Positions 27,585-35,827 of a stretch of DNA of 64,000 nt are shown one piece after another (within the stretch, counting starts at the first letter, position 1; every line of letters begins with the position of its first letter). Location: positions 62,001-126,000 of the forward strand of contig NZ_JPWI01000011.1 of assembly GCF_003326795.1 (NCBI RefSeq), given 5' to 3'. This DNA is from Thalassospira profundimaris (GTDB lineage: Bacteria; Pseudomonadota; Alphaproteobacteria; Rhodospirillales; Thalassospiraceae). The notes below the pieces were generated by a model. That model was given only the letters and a program-made list of their open reading frames with translations, did not search any database and was not told the DNA's origin. Both the position numbers and the translations under genes were made by a program.

Positions 27585-28202
27585 CTATGCCGATGCCAGC
27601 ATCTCGGCCGGGGCATGCATGAAGGGCACAAAACCCGGCAATTCTTCAATGCGGGAAAGCCAGTCACGTACCTTGCCATAGGGCGCAAGATCCACATTGC
27701 CCTCGGGCGCGCGGGCCACATAGCTATAAAGCGATATATCGGCGATGGTTGGATGATCGGCAGCAAGCCAGTCCTGTGTTTTCAGATGGGCTTCCATCAG
27801 ACCAAGAATGGCATGGGCGCGGTTAATGACTTCGTCAGCGTTAAATGGTGCACCAAACAGGGTCACAAGGCGGGCAGCCGCCGGGCCAAAGGCAATCTGG
27901 CCCGCTGCAACCGAGAGCCAGCGCTGAACCTTTGCCGCACCTGCCGGGTCTTCAGGCAGCCAGTCGGTCGCACCCTGTTTTTTGGCAAGATAGACCAGAA
28001 TGGCGTTTGAATCGGAAATGACCGTGTCGCCATTCTGCAAGACCGGGACCTGCCCAAACGGGTTGATCGCCAGAAATTCCGGTTTCTTATGGGCGCCTTT
28101 GGACAAGTCCAGTTCGATCAGTTCATGATCCAGTCCCAAAAGACCGAGCATCAGGCGCGCACGATGGGCGTGACCGGAAATGGGATGATGATAAAGCTTC
28201 AT
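27585..28202 (-). CDS. Glutathione S-transferase family protein
   Basis: A 205-aa GST. The thioredoxin-like N-terminal domain starts [20 protein letters not shown], where Ser or His near position 9-11 would contact glutathione; the cis-Pro block is [20 protein letters not shown], giving the Asp-Ser that binds the gamma-glutamyl group. The C-terminal domain is all helical (about 85-200). It is likely involved in detoxification or thioether cleavage. A divergent LysR gene starts 126 bp away and probably regulates it. Confidence 0.9.
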   Translation of the reverse strand: MKLYHHPISGHAHRARLMLGLLGLDHELIELDLSKGAHKKPEFLAINPFGQVPVLQNGDTVISDSNAILVYLAKKQGATDWLPEDPAGAAKVQRWLSVAAGQIAFGPAAARLVTLFGAPFNADEVINRAHAILGLMEAHLKTQDWLAADHPTIADISLYSYVARAPEGNVDLAPYGKVRDWLSRIEELPGFVPFMHAPAEMLASA

Positions 28203-28230
28203 GGCAGGTTTCCCTGTATTTGCTGCGTGA

Positions 28231-28245
28231 ATGATGCTGCATCAT
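28231..28245. promoter_or_regulatory. LysR-type dyad upstream of the GST gene
   Basis: ATGATG-CTG-CATCAT forms a 15-bp dyad that contains a T-N11-A LysR box (T28232, A28244), 29 bp before the GST start. Confidence 0.45.
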
Positions 28246-28267
28246 CGATGTTTCATAAAAATTATGG

Positions 28268-28303
28268 AATAAACGTATTTTGCAATTTATTGTTCCGTTT
28301 ATT
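28268..28303. promoter_or_regulatory. Second dyad and direct repeat in the GST/LysR gap
   Basis: AATAAACG (28268-28275) and CGTTTATT (28296-28303) are exact inverted copies. TTTATTG also repeats at 28286 and 28298, twelve bases apart. It is 25 bp before the LysR start and may be the autoregulatory site. Confidence 0.4.
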
Positions 28304-28328
28304 GAAATAGTGAAATGCTGTCCCGGGG

Positions 28329-29246
28329 ATGCCGATGGATCGTTTTAACGCCATGAAAGTCTTTGTCCGCGTGGCCGAGGAACAGGGCTTTGCTGCTGCT
28401 GCCCGTGCCCTTAATATGAGCCCGGCTGCTGTCACCCGAACCATTGCCCAGCTTGAAGAAATCATCGGGGCACGGCTCCTGACCCGAACGACCCGTACGG
28501 TCACCATGACCGAGGCGGGGACGCGGTATCTGGCCGATTGCAAACGGCTGCTGGCCGATCTGCACGAAGTCGAAGCCGCCGCAGGTGGTGCCTATGCCAA
28601 GCCAAGCGGCGTTTTGCGCATAACGGCCCCGGTGCAGTTCGGCCAGATGCATGTCGCGCCAATTGTCGGTCGCTATCTTGATCAATATCCCGATATGCGC
28701 GCCCAGCTTTTGCTGTTTGACCGCATCGTCAATATCGTCGAGGAGGGTATTGATCTTGCCGTGCGCATCGGGCATCTCGCGGATTCATCACTGAGTGCCG
28801 TGCGGCTGGGGCAGGTGCGGCAAGTCGTCTGTGGTGCGCCGGAATATTTCGAACGCACCGGCACTCCTCAAACGCCAGCCGATCTGGCATCGTACCGGAT
28901 CGTTGCATCAACCGGCTCATCCGCGCGCCTTGACTGGAATTTCAAATCACCGACCAATGGACGAAATATCCATCTGTCGCCAGATGCAAAATGGCAAACC
29001 AACTCCATCGAAGCCGCCCGCAAGGCCGCAATGGACGGGTGGGGCATTGTGCGCCTGTTGTCCTATCAGGCGGCGCCATTCATTGCTGAAGGCAAGCTAA
29101 TTACGGTGCTTGATGATTACAGACCCGATCCGGTGCCGGTCCATCTGGTCCATCCCGAAGGCCGTCATGCCCCGGCAAAGGTTCGAAGCTTTATTGATCT
29201 TGCCACCGAAACCTTGCGATCCAATCCGGTTTTGAATTCCGATTAA
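28329..29246 (+). CDS. LysR-type transcriptional regulator
   Basis: A 305-aa LysR regulator. Its HTH (about 3-62) reads MDRFNAMKVFVRVAEEQGFA, then AARALNMSPAAVTRTIAQLE. The rest is the periplasmic-binding-like effector domain (about 90-300). The DRF-M-VFVRV opening places it with the large group of LysR proteins that control divergent oxidoreductase or transferase genes. ATG 28335 (two codons in) is an equally likely start. It is divergent from the GST gene; two dyads lie in the gap. Confidence 0.9.
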   Translation: MPMDRFNAMKVFVRVAEEQGFAAAARALNMSPAAVTRTIAQLEEIIGARLLTRTTRTVTMTEAGTRYLADCKRLLADLHEVEAAAGGAYAKPSGVLRITAPVQFGQMHVAPIVGRYLDQYPDMRAQLLLFDRIVNIVEEGIDLAVRIGHLADSSLSAVRLGQVRQVVCGAPEYFERTGTPQTPADLASYRIVASTGSSARLDWNFKSPTNGRNIHLSPDAKWQTNSIEAARKAAMDGWGIVRLLSYQAAPFIAEGKLITVLDDYRPDPVPVHLVHPEGRHAPAKVRSFIDLATETLRSNPVLNSD

Positions 29247-29285
29247 TTCAATCATTGATTGTGATATCGTGTCCCCGTTGCTGAT

Positions 29286-30074
29286 GTGATCGGGGGCGTG
29301 GGTATGGTAATGGCATTGCTGCGCACAGTTGGGCGGATCGGGATGGATGCCATCCTGCCGCCGCGCTGTGGCGGATGCGGTATTATTACCGACACAACCC
29401 ATGCGGTCTGTGCTGATTGCTGGGCGGGCTTGCGTTTCATATCTGCCCCGCATTGTGCCTGTTGCGGTTATCCGTTTGAACTTGATGATAGCGCGAATAT
29501 CCCCGGCGGCGAAGCAGTGGACGGGCAGGCCCTGTGTGGCAATTGCCTGCAAAAGAAACCGGTTTTTGACCGTGCGCGGGCAGCACTGGTTTACGATGAT
29601 CACAGCCGCGATTACCTGTTGCGGTTCAAACATGCGGATCGTACCGATCTGACACCGCTTCTTGCGCGCTGGTTGTTTCAATGCGGACACGGGATATGGG
29701 ATCAGGCGGATGTGATTGTGCCGGTGCCACTTCACCGGCGGCGACTGTTAAATCGCCGCTATAACCAGTCGGGTTTGCTCGCAGCCAGTTTGTCGCGCAT
29801 GACCGGTGTGCCGTGGGATGGGCTGATCCTGGGGCGCAAGCGCAATACACGCAGTCTGGGCGGGCTTGGGCCATCTTCGCGCAAACGCGAAGTCGGCGGG
29901 GCTTTTTCCATTGATGAAGATCGGGCTGGCAGATGCGGGCTCGACGGGGCTCGGGTGGTTTTGATTGATGATGTGCTGACAACCGGGGCCACTGCCAATG
30001 CCTGTGCCCGGGTTTTAAAGCAGTCAGGGGCCATGCACGTATCTGTGATCACAGTTGCACGCGTCGTACGATGA
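29286..30074 (+). CDS. comF: ComF family phosphoribosyltransferase-like protein
   Basis: A 262-aa ComF/GntX-type protein. The N-terminus is a zinc-ribbon region with paired cysteines (LPPRCGGCG, CADCW, CACCGYPF, CGNCLQKKP). The C-terminal domain is a type I PRTase with the PRPP loop VVLIDDVLTTGATANAC. In competent bacteria ComF helps move single-stranded DNA into the cytoplasm; in other bacteria its role is uncertain. The start is GTG 29286 or, six codons in, ATG 29304. comF followed by grxC and a nitrilase gene is a common alphaproteobacterial order. Confidence 0.92.
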   Translation: MIGGVGMVMALLRTVGRIGMDAILPPRCGGCGIITDTTHAVCADCWAGLRFISAPHCACCGYPFELDDSANIPGGEAVDGQALCGNCLQKKPVFDRARAALVYDDHSRDYLLRFKHADRTDLTPLLARWLFQCGHGIWDQADVIVPVPLHRRRLLNRRYNQSGLLAASLSRMTGVPWDGLILGRKRNTRSLGGLGPSSRKREVGGAFSIDEDRAGRCGLDGARVVLIDDVLTTGATANACARVLKQSGAMHVSVITVARVVR

Positions 30075-30199
30075 CGCAGTGCAAGAAATCTGTTATATAG
30101 CGCTCATCTGAACTGTTTTCCGCGCCGTATCAAACGCTGAAAGCCCCGTAAAGCGGGTCCTTTGGCATGATCGGCTGCTTGAAGAAGGATGATTGCTAC

Positions 30200-30457
30200 A
30201 TGGCAAAAGTTGAAGTTTACGCCACCGAATGGTGCCCGTATTGCAAGCGCGCCCGCAAGCTTCTGGAAGAAAAAGGTGCGAAATACCAGCTGATCGACGT
30301 GATGATGGAGCCGAAGCGCAAAAAGGAAATGATGGACCGTGCCAATGGTCGTCATACCGTGCCGCAGATCTTCATCAATGACGAACATATCGGCGGTTGC
30401 GACGATCTGATGGCGCTTGAAGCTGCCAGCAAACTCGAAGCAAAACTGTCTGCCTGA
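30200..30457 (+). CDS. grxC: Glutaredoxin 3
   Basis: An 85-aa glutaredoxin that reduces disulfides and glutathione mixed disulfides with GSH. The dithiol active site is WCPYCKRA, followed by the cis-Pro motif TVPQIFIND and the GGCDDL glutathione-binding turn. The start is ATG 30200 (AKVEVYATEWC); an earlier in-frame ATG 11 codons upstream lacks similarity, and GAAGAAGGA precedes the chosen start. It ends at a strong terminator. Confidence 0.96.
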   Translation: MAKVEVYATEWCPYCKRARKLLEEKGAKYQLIDVMMEPKRKKEMMDRANGRHTVPQIFINDEHIGGCDDLMALEAASKLEAKLSA

Positions 30458-30492
30458 TCGCGTTCCGACAGGGTCAAAGACATTTGTCATAC

Positions 30493-30527
30493 AAAACCCC
30501 GGCCAAACTAGCCGGGGTTTTTATTTG
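30493..30527. terminator. Terminator after grxC (works in both directions)
   Basis: An 11-bp perfect stem (AAAACCCCGGC / GCCGGGGTTTT, loop of 7) is followed on the plus strand by TTTTTATTT and on the minus strand by TTTTGTATG. It separates grxC from the convergent SAF-oxidoreductase gene. Confidence 0.88.
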
Positions 30528-30544
30528 GTCTGATAATTGGTCGT

Positions 30545-31882
30545 CTAGCCGAAGGTTGCTTCCATTTCCTTGCGGAATGCAATCGCCGGGTCCTTGGCGT
30601 CAAATTCGACATCATCCCATGTCAGGGTCTGATCCATGTTGACCGGACGTTTGATTTTCAGGTGATGGGCAAGGCCAATCGGAAGGGCATTGCGCGCGCG
30701 CGATGTGCTGGCCGGGGCAAGCTTGCCATAGACTGTATAGCCACCTTCACCATCAAGCATTTCGCCCGCTTTAAGGTCGCGCTTGGCGGTGGCAACCGCA
30801 TCACCCGACCATGCACGTGACGTGCCCGTTGCCTCATGGCGCAGGGCCGCAGACGCCACCGAAATACCAAGTTCCAGCCCGATCAGGTGATAGGGCTTGT
30901 ACATGGTGGAATATTGTCCGCTTGGATCGGTCAGAAGACCATATTCGTTAAAGCAGCGCGCGACATAATCGCTTGGTGCTTCGAAGGTGACATAAACACC
31001 CCAGCGCAGATCACGAAATACCGGACGGGTATCACGTTCAAGGCTTGAAACCACCTCGACCGTCCCCTTGCGATCAAGAATGCCGCCACTTTCACGCGGG
31101 CAAAGCAATCTTGGCAAATCATCCACCCCGCAGGCCGGGAATTGCAACCCGCATTCCTGCGGCACAAGATCACAGGCATTCGACACAGCCGCCATTTCAA
31201 TGGCGGATTTGGTGCCATCAAGGAAACTGTTGAAAATCTGCGGGTTCATGCCGCCTGCCTGCGCCTGTTCCGGTGTCAGGCCATAGTGATGCCAGACATC
31301 ATCGGGCGTCACATGATGATAGATCGGCAGATACTTGGTGCCTTTGCCTGCGCACGTAACCGGCAAGCCAATGGCCCGCGCCCAATCGACCATTTCGGAA
31401 ATCAGGGCCGGTTGATCGCCATAGGCCATGGAATAGACAAGGCCAGCAGCCTCGGCCCGTTTGGCCAGAAGCGGCCCTGCAAGAACATCGGCCTCGACAT
31501 TGACCATGACGATATGGCGGCCATGTTCTATGGCCTTGAGTGCAAAGCGAATACCCGCCGATGGACTTCCCGTGGCATCAATGATGACTTCAAGTCCGTC
31601 TGCGGCAATCAGGGCATCGGCATCCTCTGTGATCCAGGTGGTGCGGTTTTTGTATGCAGTGGCCGGATCGGTTGCCGAAAACCGGTCATCGGACCAGCCA
31701 ACGCGGCGTAATGCCGCCTTGGCCCGGTCGATGCTGAGATCAGCGATGCCCAGAACGTGATAGCCCGGATGGTGTCCGGCCTGACTTAAAAACATCGATC
31801 CGAATTTACCGGCACCGATGATGCCAACCCGCACGGGATTGCCTTCATCGGCGCGCTTGCGCAGTTTTGCATCGAGATTCAT
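30545..31882 (-). CDS. SAF-domain NAD(P)-dependent oxidoreductase (homoserine-dehydrogenase-like)
   Basis: A 445-aa protein with an N-terminal Rossmann fold (VGIIGAGKFGSMFLSQ at 19-34; EVIIDATGSPSAGIRFA) and a C-terminal SAF domain (about 355-430: ARAWSGDAVATAKRDL-like region, LKAGEMLDGEGGYTVYGKL). This architecture belongs to the group predicted as homoserine dehydrogenases with a SAF domain (COG4091); several members act in sugar-acid or polyol catabolism rather than in threonine synthesis. Downstream of a PhyH gene (25-bp gap) and a GntR gene on the same strand, it looks like the second enzyme of a small catabolic operon. The true substrate is unknown. Confidence 0.82.
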   Translation of the reverse strand: MNLDAKLRKRADEGNPVRVGIIGAGKFGSMFLSQAGHHPGYHVLGIADLSIDRAKAALRRVGWSDDRFSATDPATAYKNRTTWITEDADALIAADGLEVIIDATGSPSAGIRFALKAIEHGRHIVMVNVEADVLAGPLLAKRAEAAGLVYSMAYGDQPALISEMVDWARAIGLPVTCAGKGTKYLPIYHHVTPDDVWHHYGLTPEQAQAGGMNPQIFNSFLDGTKSAIEMAAVSNACDLVPQECGLQFPACGVDDLPRLLCPRESGGILDRKGTVEVVSSLERDTRPVFRDLRWGVYVTFEAPSDYVARCFNEYGLLTDPSGQYSTMYKPYHLIGLELGISVASAALRHEATGTSRAWSGDAVATAKRDLKAGEMLDGEGGYTVYGKLAPASTSRARNALPIGLAHHLKIKRPVNMDQTLTWDDVEFDAKDPAIAFRKEMEATFG

Positions 31883-31907
31883 TTAAATTCACTTCTCCGG
31901 CAGGACG

Positions 31908-32702
31908 TTACGCAGCCGATCGCTTGGCGACCAGCTCTTCAAGGCAGTTATCAGCGAGCGGGCTGATCGGGGTAAAATCGCGATGCGCAATCCACGGTTT
32001 GCGATTGAAGGCCCGGATATGGTTCGAGACCGCGCACAGGCTGAGATAGACAATCGTGCGATCAAACGGGCTGATATTGGGTGGGCTCGCGTGCACCAGA
32101 TTGCCATGGAACATCACAACCGATCCTGCCGGACCAATTGGGGCTTCGCAGCCACCTTCAGCGGCGAGTTTGCTGACGGTTTCGCGATCAAGTGTCCAAA
32201 GCGGATAGGATGTGGTTTCAAGATCGTGTCCGGCCTTGAGAACGCCTGCCTTATGGCTTTTGGGAATGAACAGGAGCGGACCGTTGGCCGGTGTCACGTC
32301 TTCAAGGAACAGGGCGATATTAAAGGCACGCGGTTCGGGCATTTCATCGTCGCGCTGCCATGTTCCGTAATCCTGATGCCACTGCCAGACAGCACCATCA
32401 AAGGCTGCCTTGGCGTTGATCTTGTACTGATGCATGTAAACCTGTTCTTCAAGATACTGAACAACCGGTTCAATCAGGCGGGGATGGGCCCCAAGGCGGC
32501 GATGGGCTTCGTTATAGGTATGTGCGGCAAAGGCCGTGCGGGCGACACCGGATGTTTCGCGCCAGACCTCTTCACGGTCAGAGGCATAGATCTGCTTGGC
32601 TTCGGTCAGCAAAAGGGTGGCTTCTTCGCGCGAAAACAGTTCCGGCAAAAACACAAAGCCATCTTCGCGAAATTTCGCGAGCTCCGTCTCACTCAGTTTC
32701 AT
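31908..32702 (-). CDS. Phytanoyl-CoA dioxygenase (PhyH) family protein
   Basis: A 264-aa Fe(II)/2-oxoglutarate dioxygenase. The iron ligands are His109 and Asp111 in WQWHQDYGTW and His204 in HGNLVHASPPN; Arg215 in FDRTIVYLS would bind 2-oxoglutarate. The WHQDYGTW...MPEPRAFNIALFLED layout resembles ectoine hydroxylase and related small-molecule hydroxylases. The start is ATG 32702, with GGAGG nine bases upstream. It sits between a GntR regulator and the SAF oxidoreductase, suggesting hydroxylation of a compound that is then oxidised. Substrate unknown. Confidence 0.87.
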   Translation of the reverse strand: MKLSETELAKFREDGFVFLPELFSREEATLLLTEAKQIYASDREEVWRETSGVARTAFAAHTYNEAHRRLGAHPRLIEPVVQYLEEQVYMHQYKINAKAAFDGAVWQWHQDYGTWQRDDEMPEPRAFNIALFLEDVTPANGPLLFIPKSHKAGVLKAGHDLETTSYPLWTLDRETVSKLAAEGGCEAPIGPAGSVVMFHGNLVHASPPNISPFDRTIVYLSLCAVSNHIRAFNRKPWIAHRDFTPISPLADNCLEELVAKRSAA

Positions 32703-32764
32703 GACGTTTCCTCCGCGCCGCACATTATTGTTTGTTCTGTTGCGGCTGATGCCCGTTCGGGCGG

Positions 32765-33436
32765 TTAGTTGGTTTGGTGATCGGTATCCTTCATTTTCGA
32801 GATCAGGCGATGCTTGGCATTGCGCGTGTGTGTGATGGCCAGCATTTGGGCACGGTCACCATCGCCGGCACAGATCGCGTCGGCGATGGCTCCGTGTTCC
32901 GTCCAGACCGGGTCTCGGGATGATCCGGTCTGCAGGTCAGCATGCATCACGCGCCGAATTTGCAACCATACGGCTGCGGATGCCTCGGGCAACAGGGGGT
33001 TGCCCGAAAGACGATAGATCGTTTGATGAAATGCGACGTCGGCTGCAACAAGTTCTGCGGTGTCGCCGCTGCCCAGGGCGTGGTTCCCCTGTGTTATCGC
33101 AGCCCGCAGAGCCGATTCCCGATCCGAAGCCAGGGAGTGTGCCGCAAGACGGGCGGCGAGCCCGTCAAAGGCTTCTCGCAGGTCATAAACGTGACGGACC
33201 AGATCGGCATCAACGGCAGCAACGCGATATCCACGTCGTCCCATCGGTTCGACCAGTCCGTCACGACGCAACAACCCCAGAGCTTGCAACACTGGTTGCC
33301 GCGAGACGTTGAGTTCCTCAGCCAATGCTTCCTGACGCAAGGGTGTCCCGGGAGGGAGTGCACCGGAACACAAGGCATCAACCAGACGGTCATGCACTTC
33401 GTCAGTCAGACTTTTTCGACCGGAAAGAGGTTCCAT
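32765..33436 (-). CDS. GntR-family transcriptional regulator (FCD domain)
   Basis: A 223-aa regulator. The winged HTH is at about 8-70 (LTDEVHDRLVDALCSGALPPG, LRQEALAEELNVSRQPV, then GLVEPMGRRGYRVA), followed by the all-helical FCD domain (about 80-215) with the metal or ligand histidines in VAFHQTIYRLSGN and H-ARMLAITHTRNA-like positions. FCD GntR proteins sense small carboxylates or sugar acids. The start is ATG 33436 (AGAAGGA upstream); the open frame extends 74 codons further without similarity. It probably controls the PhyH/SAF genes downstream; a TGTATACA palindrome lies 30 bp upstream. Confidence 0.9.
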   Translation of the reverse strand: MEPLSGRKSLTDEVHDRLVDALCSGALPPGTPLRQEALAEELNVSRQPVLQALGLLRRDGLVEPMGRRGYRVAAVDADLVRHVYDLREAFDGLAARLAAHSLASDRESALRAAITQGNHALGSGDTAELVAADVAFHQTIYRLSGNPLLPEASAAVWLQIRRVMHADLQTGSSRDPVWTEHGAIADAICAGDGDRAQMLAITHTRNAKHRLISKMKDTDHQTN

Positions 33437-33465
33437 CTTCGATCCTTCTTGGGTATGCGGAATAC

Positions 33466-33473
33466 TGTATACA
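33466..33473. promoter_or_regulatory. GntR-type operator palindrome TGTATACA
   Basis: The 8-bp palindrome has the GTATAC core typical of FadR/FCD-subfamily GntR operators. It lies 30 bp upstream of the gntR start, in the right position for autoregulation. Confidence 0.55.
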
Positions 33474-33690
33474 CTAATTTCAACCAAGGGAAGATGCAAG
33501 TTCGGGCTATCAGTCTTCAGGATTGCACGTCTGGCTGATGTCCATGACAGGTTTGTGCGGTTTCTCTTGGAAATCCGGGGAAAATGACAGGCGTGATCGT
33601 GTTCACAGGGGCGCTCATCCAATTGCGTATTGTCGCCTGACCCAGACAGGGTCATCATGATTGCGATAACGATAAAAAGGAGAATGCATC

Positions 33691-34515
33691 ATGACCCGTT
33701 TCATAGCTGCCTGCGTTCAGGTCAATTCCCGTGACGTCATGTCAGACAACCTTGCGCGTGCCGCGACCTATGCGCGCGATGCCCATGCGGCGGGTGCGCG
33801 GTTGATCGCATTTCCCGAAAACGTATCAATGATGTCATTTGGTGGCGAGAATGTCCGTGCAGCGGCCTTTCCGGAAAGTGAGCATCCCGGCCTGACATTC
33901 TTTTGTGATCTGGCCGAAGAACTGCAATCAACCCTGATTGTCGGATCGCTGCATGTGAAGGTCGCGGGTGAAGACCGGGTGGCAAACCGGTGCTTTGTCG
34001 TTGGCCCGGATGGCAAGGTGATCACGTCCTATGACAAGATCCATATGTTTGACGTCGATCTGGCCAATGGTGAGAGTTACCGCGAAAGCAAAACATTCCG
34101 CCCCGGCGACAGTGCAAAACTGGCTGATACCGAATTTGGCAAGGTCGGTGTCTCGATCTGTTATGACGTGCGGTTTCCCCATCTGTTTCGTGATTACGCC
34201 AAGGCGGGGGCACGGATTCTTAGCATCCCGGCGGCCTTTACCCGGACGACCGGGCAGGCGCACTGGCATACACTTTTGAAAGCGCGGGCTATTGAAAATG
34301 GCTGCTTTGTGATTGCCGCGGCCCAGTGCGGGGATCATCCGGGTGGGCGTCAGACATTCGGCCATTCCCTGATCCTTGATCCCTGGGGCGAGGTTCTGGC
34401 AGATGGCGGGACCGATCCCGGCTTTATTACAGCCGAGATCGATCTGGATCGGGTGGATGAAATCCGGCGCATGGTGCCATCCCTGCAAAACGGCCAGACC
34501 TATAAACCGTGCTGA
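33691..34515 (+). CDS. Carbon-nitrogen hydrolase (nitrilase superfamily, Nit1-like)
   Basis: A 274-aa amidase. The catalytic triad Glu-Lys-Cys is complete: Glu43 (LIAFPENVSMM), Lys116 (SYDKIHMFDVDL) and Cys157 (VSICYDVRFPHLFR). The pattern matches the Nit1 branch, whose members hydrolyse deaminated glutathione, a repair reaction. In alphaproteobacteria this gene commonly follows grxC, which fits a glutathione role; here three genes have been inserted between them. An AAAAAGGAG site precedes ATG 33691. Confidence 0.92.
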   Translation: MTRFIAACVQVNSRDVMSDNLARAATYARDAHAAGARLIAFPENVSMMSFGGENVRAAAFPESEHPGLTFFCDLAEELQSTLIVGSLHVKVAGEDRVANRCFVVGPDGKVITSYDKIHMFDVDLANGESYRESKTFRPGDSAKLADTEFGKVGVSICYDVRFPHLFRDYAKAGARILSIPAAFTRTTGQAHWHTLLKARAIENGCFVIAAAQCGDHPGGRQTFGHSLILDPWGEVLADGGTDPGFITAEIDLDRVDEIRRMVPSLQNGQTYKPC

Positions 34516-34538
34516 TAACGCACAGTGCAGATTGCCGG

Positions 34539-34572
34539 TTTGAAGTGGTCAGGCGTAACTGACCACTTCAAA
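34539..34572. terminator. 14-bp perfect hairpin spanning the VOC stop codon
   Basis: TTTGAAGTGGTCAG (34539-34552) is followed after GCGTAA by its exact reverse complement (34559-34572). It covers the VOC stop codon and its last coding triplets, and lies 24 bp after the convergent nitrilase gene. It has no long T-run, so it may be a shared terminator or mRNA-end stabiliser. Confidence 0.5.
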
Positions 34573-34950
34573 TTCGATGTCATCGCCGTCGCGGAAATAG
34601 AAGCGGCGACCGGGTTCGTAATCTGCGTGGTTATGGGTGCTGAAACCTGATGCCTTGATCTTTTCCTCGGTCGCATCAAGGTCTTCAACCACCACAGCAA
34701 TATGGTTCATGCCACCCCGGGTGTGATAGGAATTGTCATTGGGCTCGGCTGTGCCGCTCTTGCCGTCGGCATTGCCCGGCGAATAGAGGGCGACATAGCT
34801 TGAACTGTTGCCGACATGATAGGTTTCGCCATCATTGATTGATGGTCCTTTCCAGCGTACTTCCCATCCGAACCAGTCATGCAGGTGCTGTGCGGTTTTG
34901 GCTGGGTCGGAAACGGTAAAGTTCACGTGTTCCAGATATGCTTCACTCAT
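34549..34950 (-). CDS. VOC family protein
   Basis: A 133-aa single-domain vicinal-oxygen-chelate protein: YLEHVNFTVSDPAKTAQHLHDWFGW at the N-terminus (first block LEHVNFTVSDPAK), HIAVVVEDLDATEEKI in the middle, and YFRDGDDIEFEVVSYA at the end. The metal-site His (HVNFTV), second His (HIAVVV) and Glu (IEFEVV) are present, so it may bind a divalent metal. Substrate unknown. An AAGGGG site precedes ATG 34950. Confidence 0.85.
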   Translation of the reverse strand: MSEAYLEHVNFTVSDPAKTAQHLHDWFGWEVRWKGPSINDGETYHVGNSSSYVALYSPGNADGKSGTAEPNDNSYHTRGGMNHIAVVVEDLDATEEKIKASGFSTHNHADYEPGRRFYFRDGDDIEFEVVSYA

Positions 34951-35180
34951 GGCATTTCCCCTTCATTTTTGCGGGTTACATTGATCTTGTTCCTTGTTGG
35001 TAATTCCTCAAGTTAAGTTCAGGTCAAGCAATAATTTGTACTGAAATATATGGATTTCTGATTTTTCTTCTCGGGCAGTTCACAGGTTTTCACGAAACAG
35101 TGTCGCAACGTCATTTCGAATTTCGGGCAGTTCGGGGCACGATTGGCCATCACGGAAACCCAAGCGGAGATGATGCAAAG

Positions 35181-35720
35181 ATGTTCAAACAATTTCTGGC
35201 CGGGACGGCTATCCTTCTTGCCCTTTCGAGTGCCGCTGTGGCGGGGGAGCAATATGTCGATGAAACCGGCTTTGCCATCAGCGGCTATGATGCGGTGGCA
35301 TATTTCAACCTGACCCAAAAAGATGATGGCATGATGCAGCCTCATGCTGTGCCTGGGCGTGCGGATATTACGGCGGATTACAACGGTGCCAAATGGGCCT
35401 TTGCAACGGCCGAAAATCGCGACATGTTTTTGGCTGACCCGGCGAAATATGCCCCGAAATATGACGGGCATTGCGCCTATGGTGTTGCAAAGGGGGCAAA
35501 GGTTCCTGCCAACCCGAACCTTTGGCGGATCGTGGATGGCGAGCTGTATCTTAACATCACGCCCGAAGTTGCCGAAACATGGAACAGCGATATTGCCGAC
35601 TACATCATGGATGCCAATGATGAATGGTCGGACCTTGAGCCCAAATCGGCTTCAAATGACAGCTGGATGGAGATCGGTGACAATGATGGCACATATGATA
35701 TGACCGCCCCGATCAAGTAG
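35181..35720 (+). CDS. Secreted YHS-domain protein
   Basis: A 179-aa exported protein. Residues 1-23 are a Sec signal peptide (FKQFLAGTAILLALSSAAVAG). The mature part holds a YHS-like fold: ISGYDAVAYFN, then ADYNGAKWAFATAENRDMFLADPAKYAPKYDGHCAYGVA in the family pattern (first block WAFATAENRDMF). Related proteins are common in marine proteobacteria; a metal-binding role is suspected but unproven. The C-terminal tail (about 150-179) is acidic. ATG 35181 is chosen because the signal peptide starts there. Confidence 0.82.
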   Translation: MFKQFLAGTAILLALSSAAVAGEQYVDETGFAISGYDAVAYFNLTQKDDGMMQPHAVPGRADITADYNGAKWAFATAENRDMFLADPAKYAPKYDGHCAYGVAKGAKVPANPNLWRIVDGELYLNITPEVAETWNSDIADYIMDANDEWSDLEPKSASNDSWMEIGDNDGTYDMTAPIK

Positions 35721-35737
35721 GCGGGCTCGCGCAAAGC

Positions 35738-35775
35738 AAAACACCCCGGCACATATTGTGGCCGGGGTGTTTTGG
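35738..35775. terminator. Terminator between the YHS gene and the PhoX-type gene
   Basis: A perfect 13-bp stem (AAAACACCCCGGC / GCCGGGGTGTTTT, loop of 10) lies between two convergent genes and can serve both. Confidence 0.85.
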
Positions 35776-35827
35776 TATGTGGTTGGCACACAGATGATGC
35801 GGTTGCGATCAGTGTGCGCGAGCGTTA

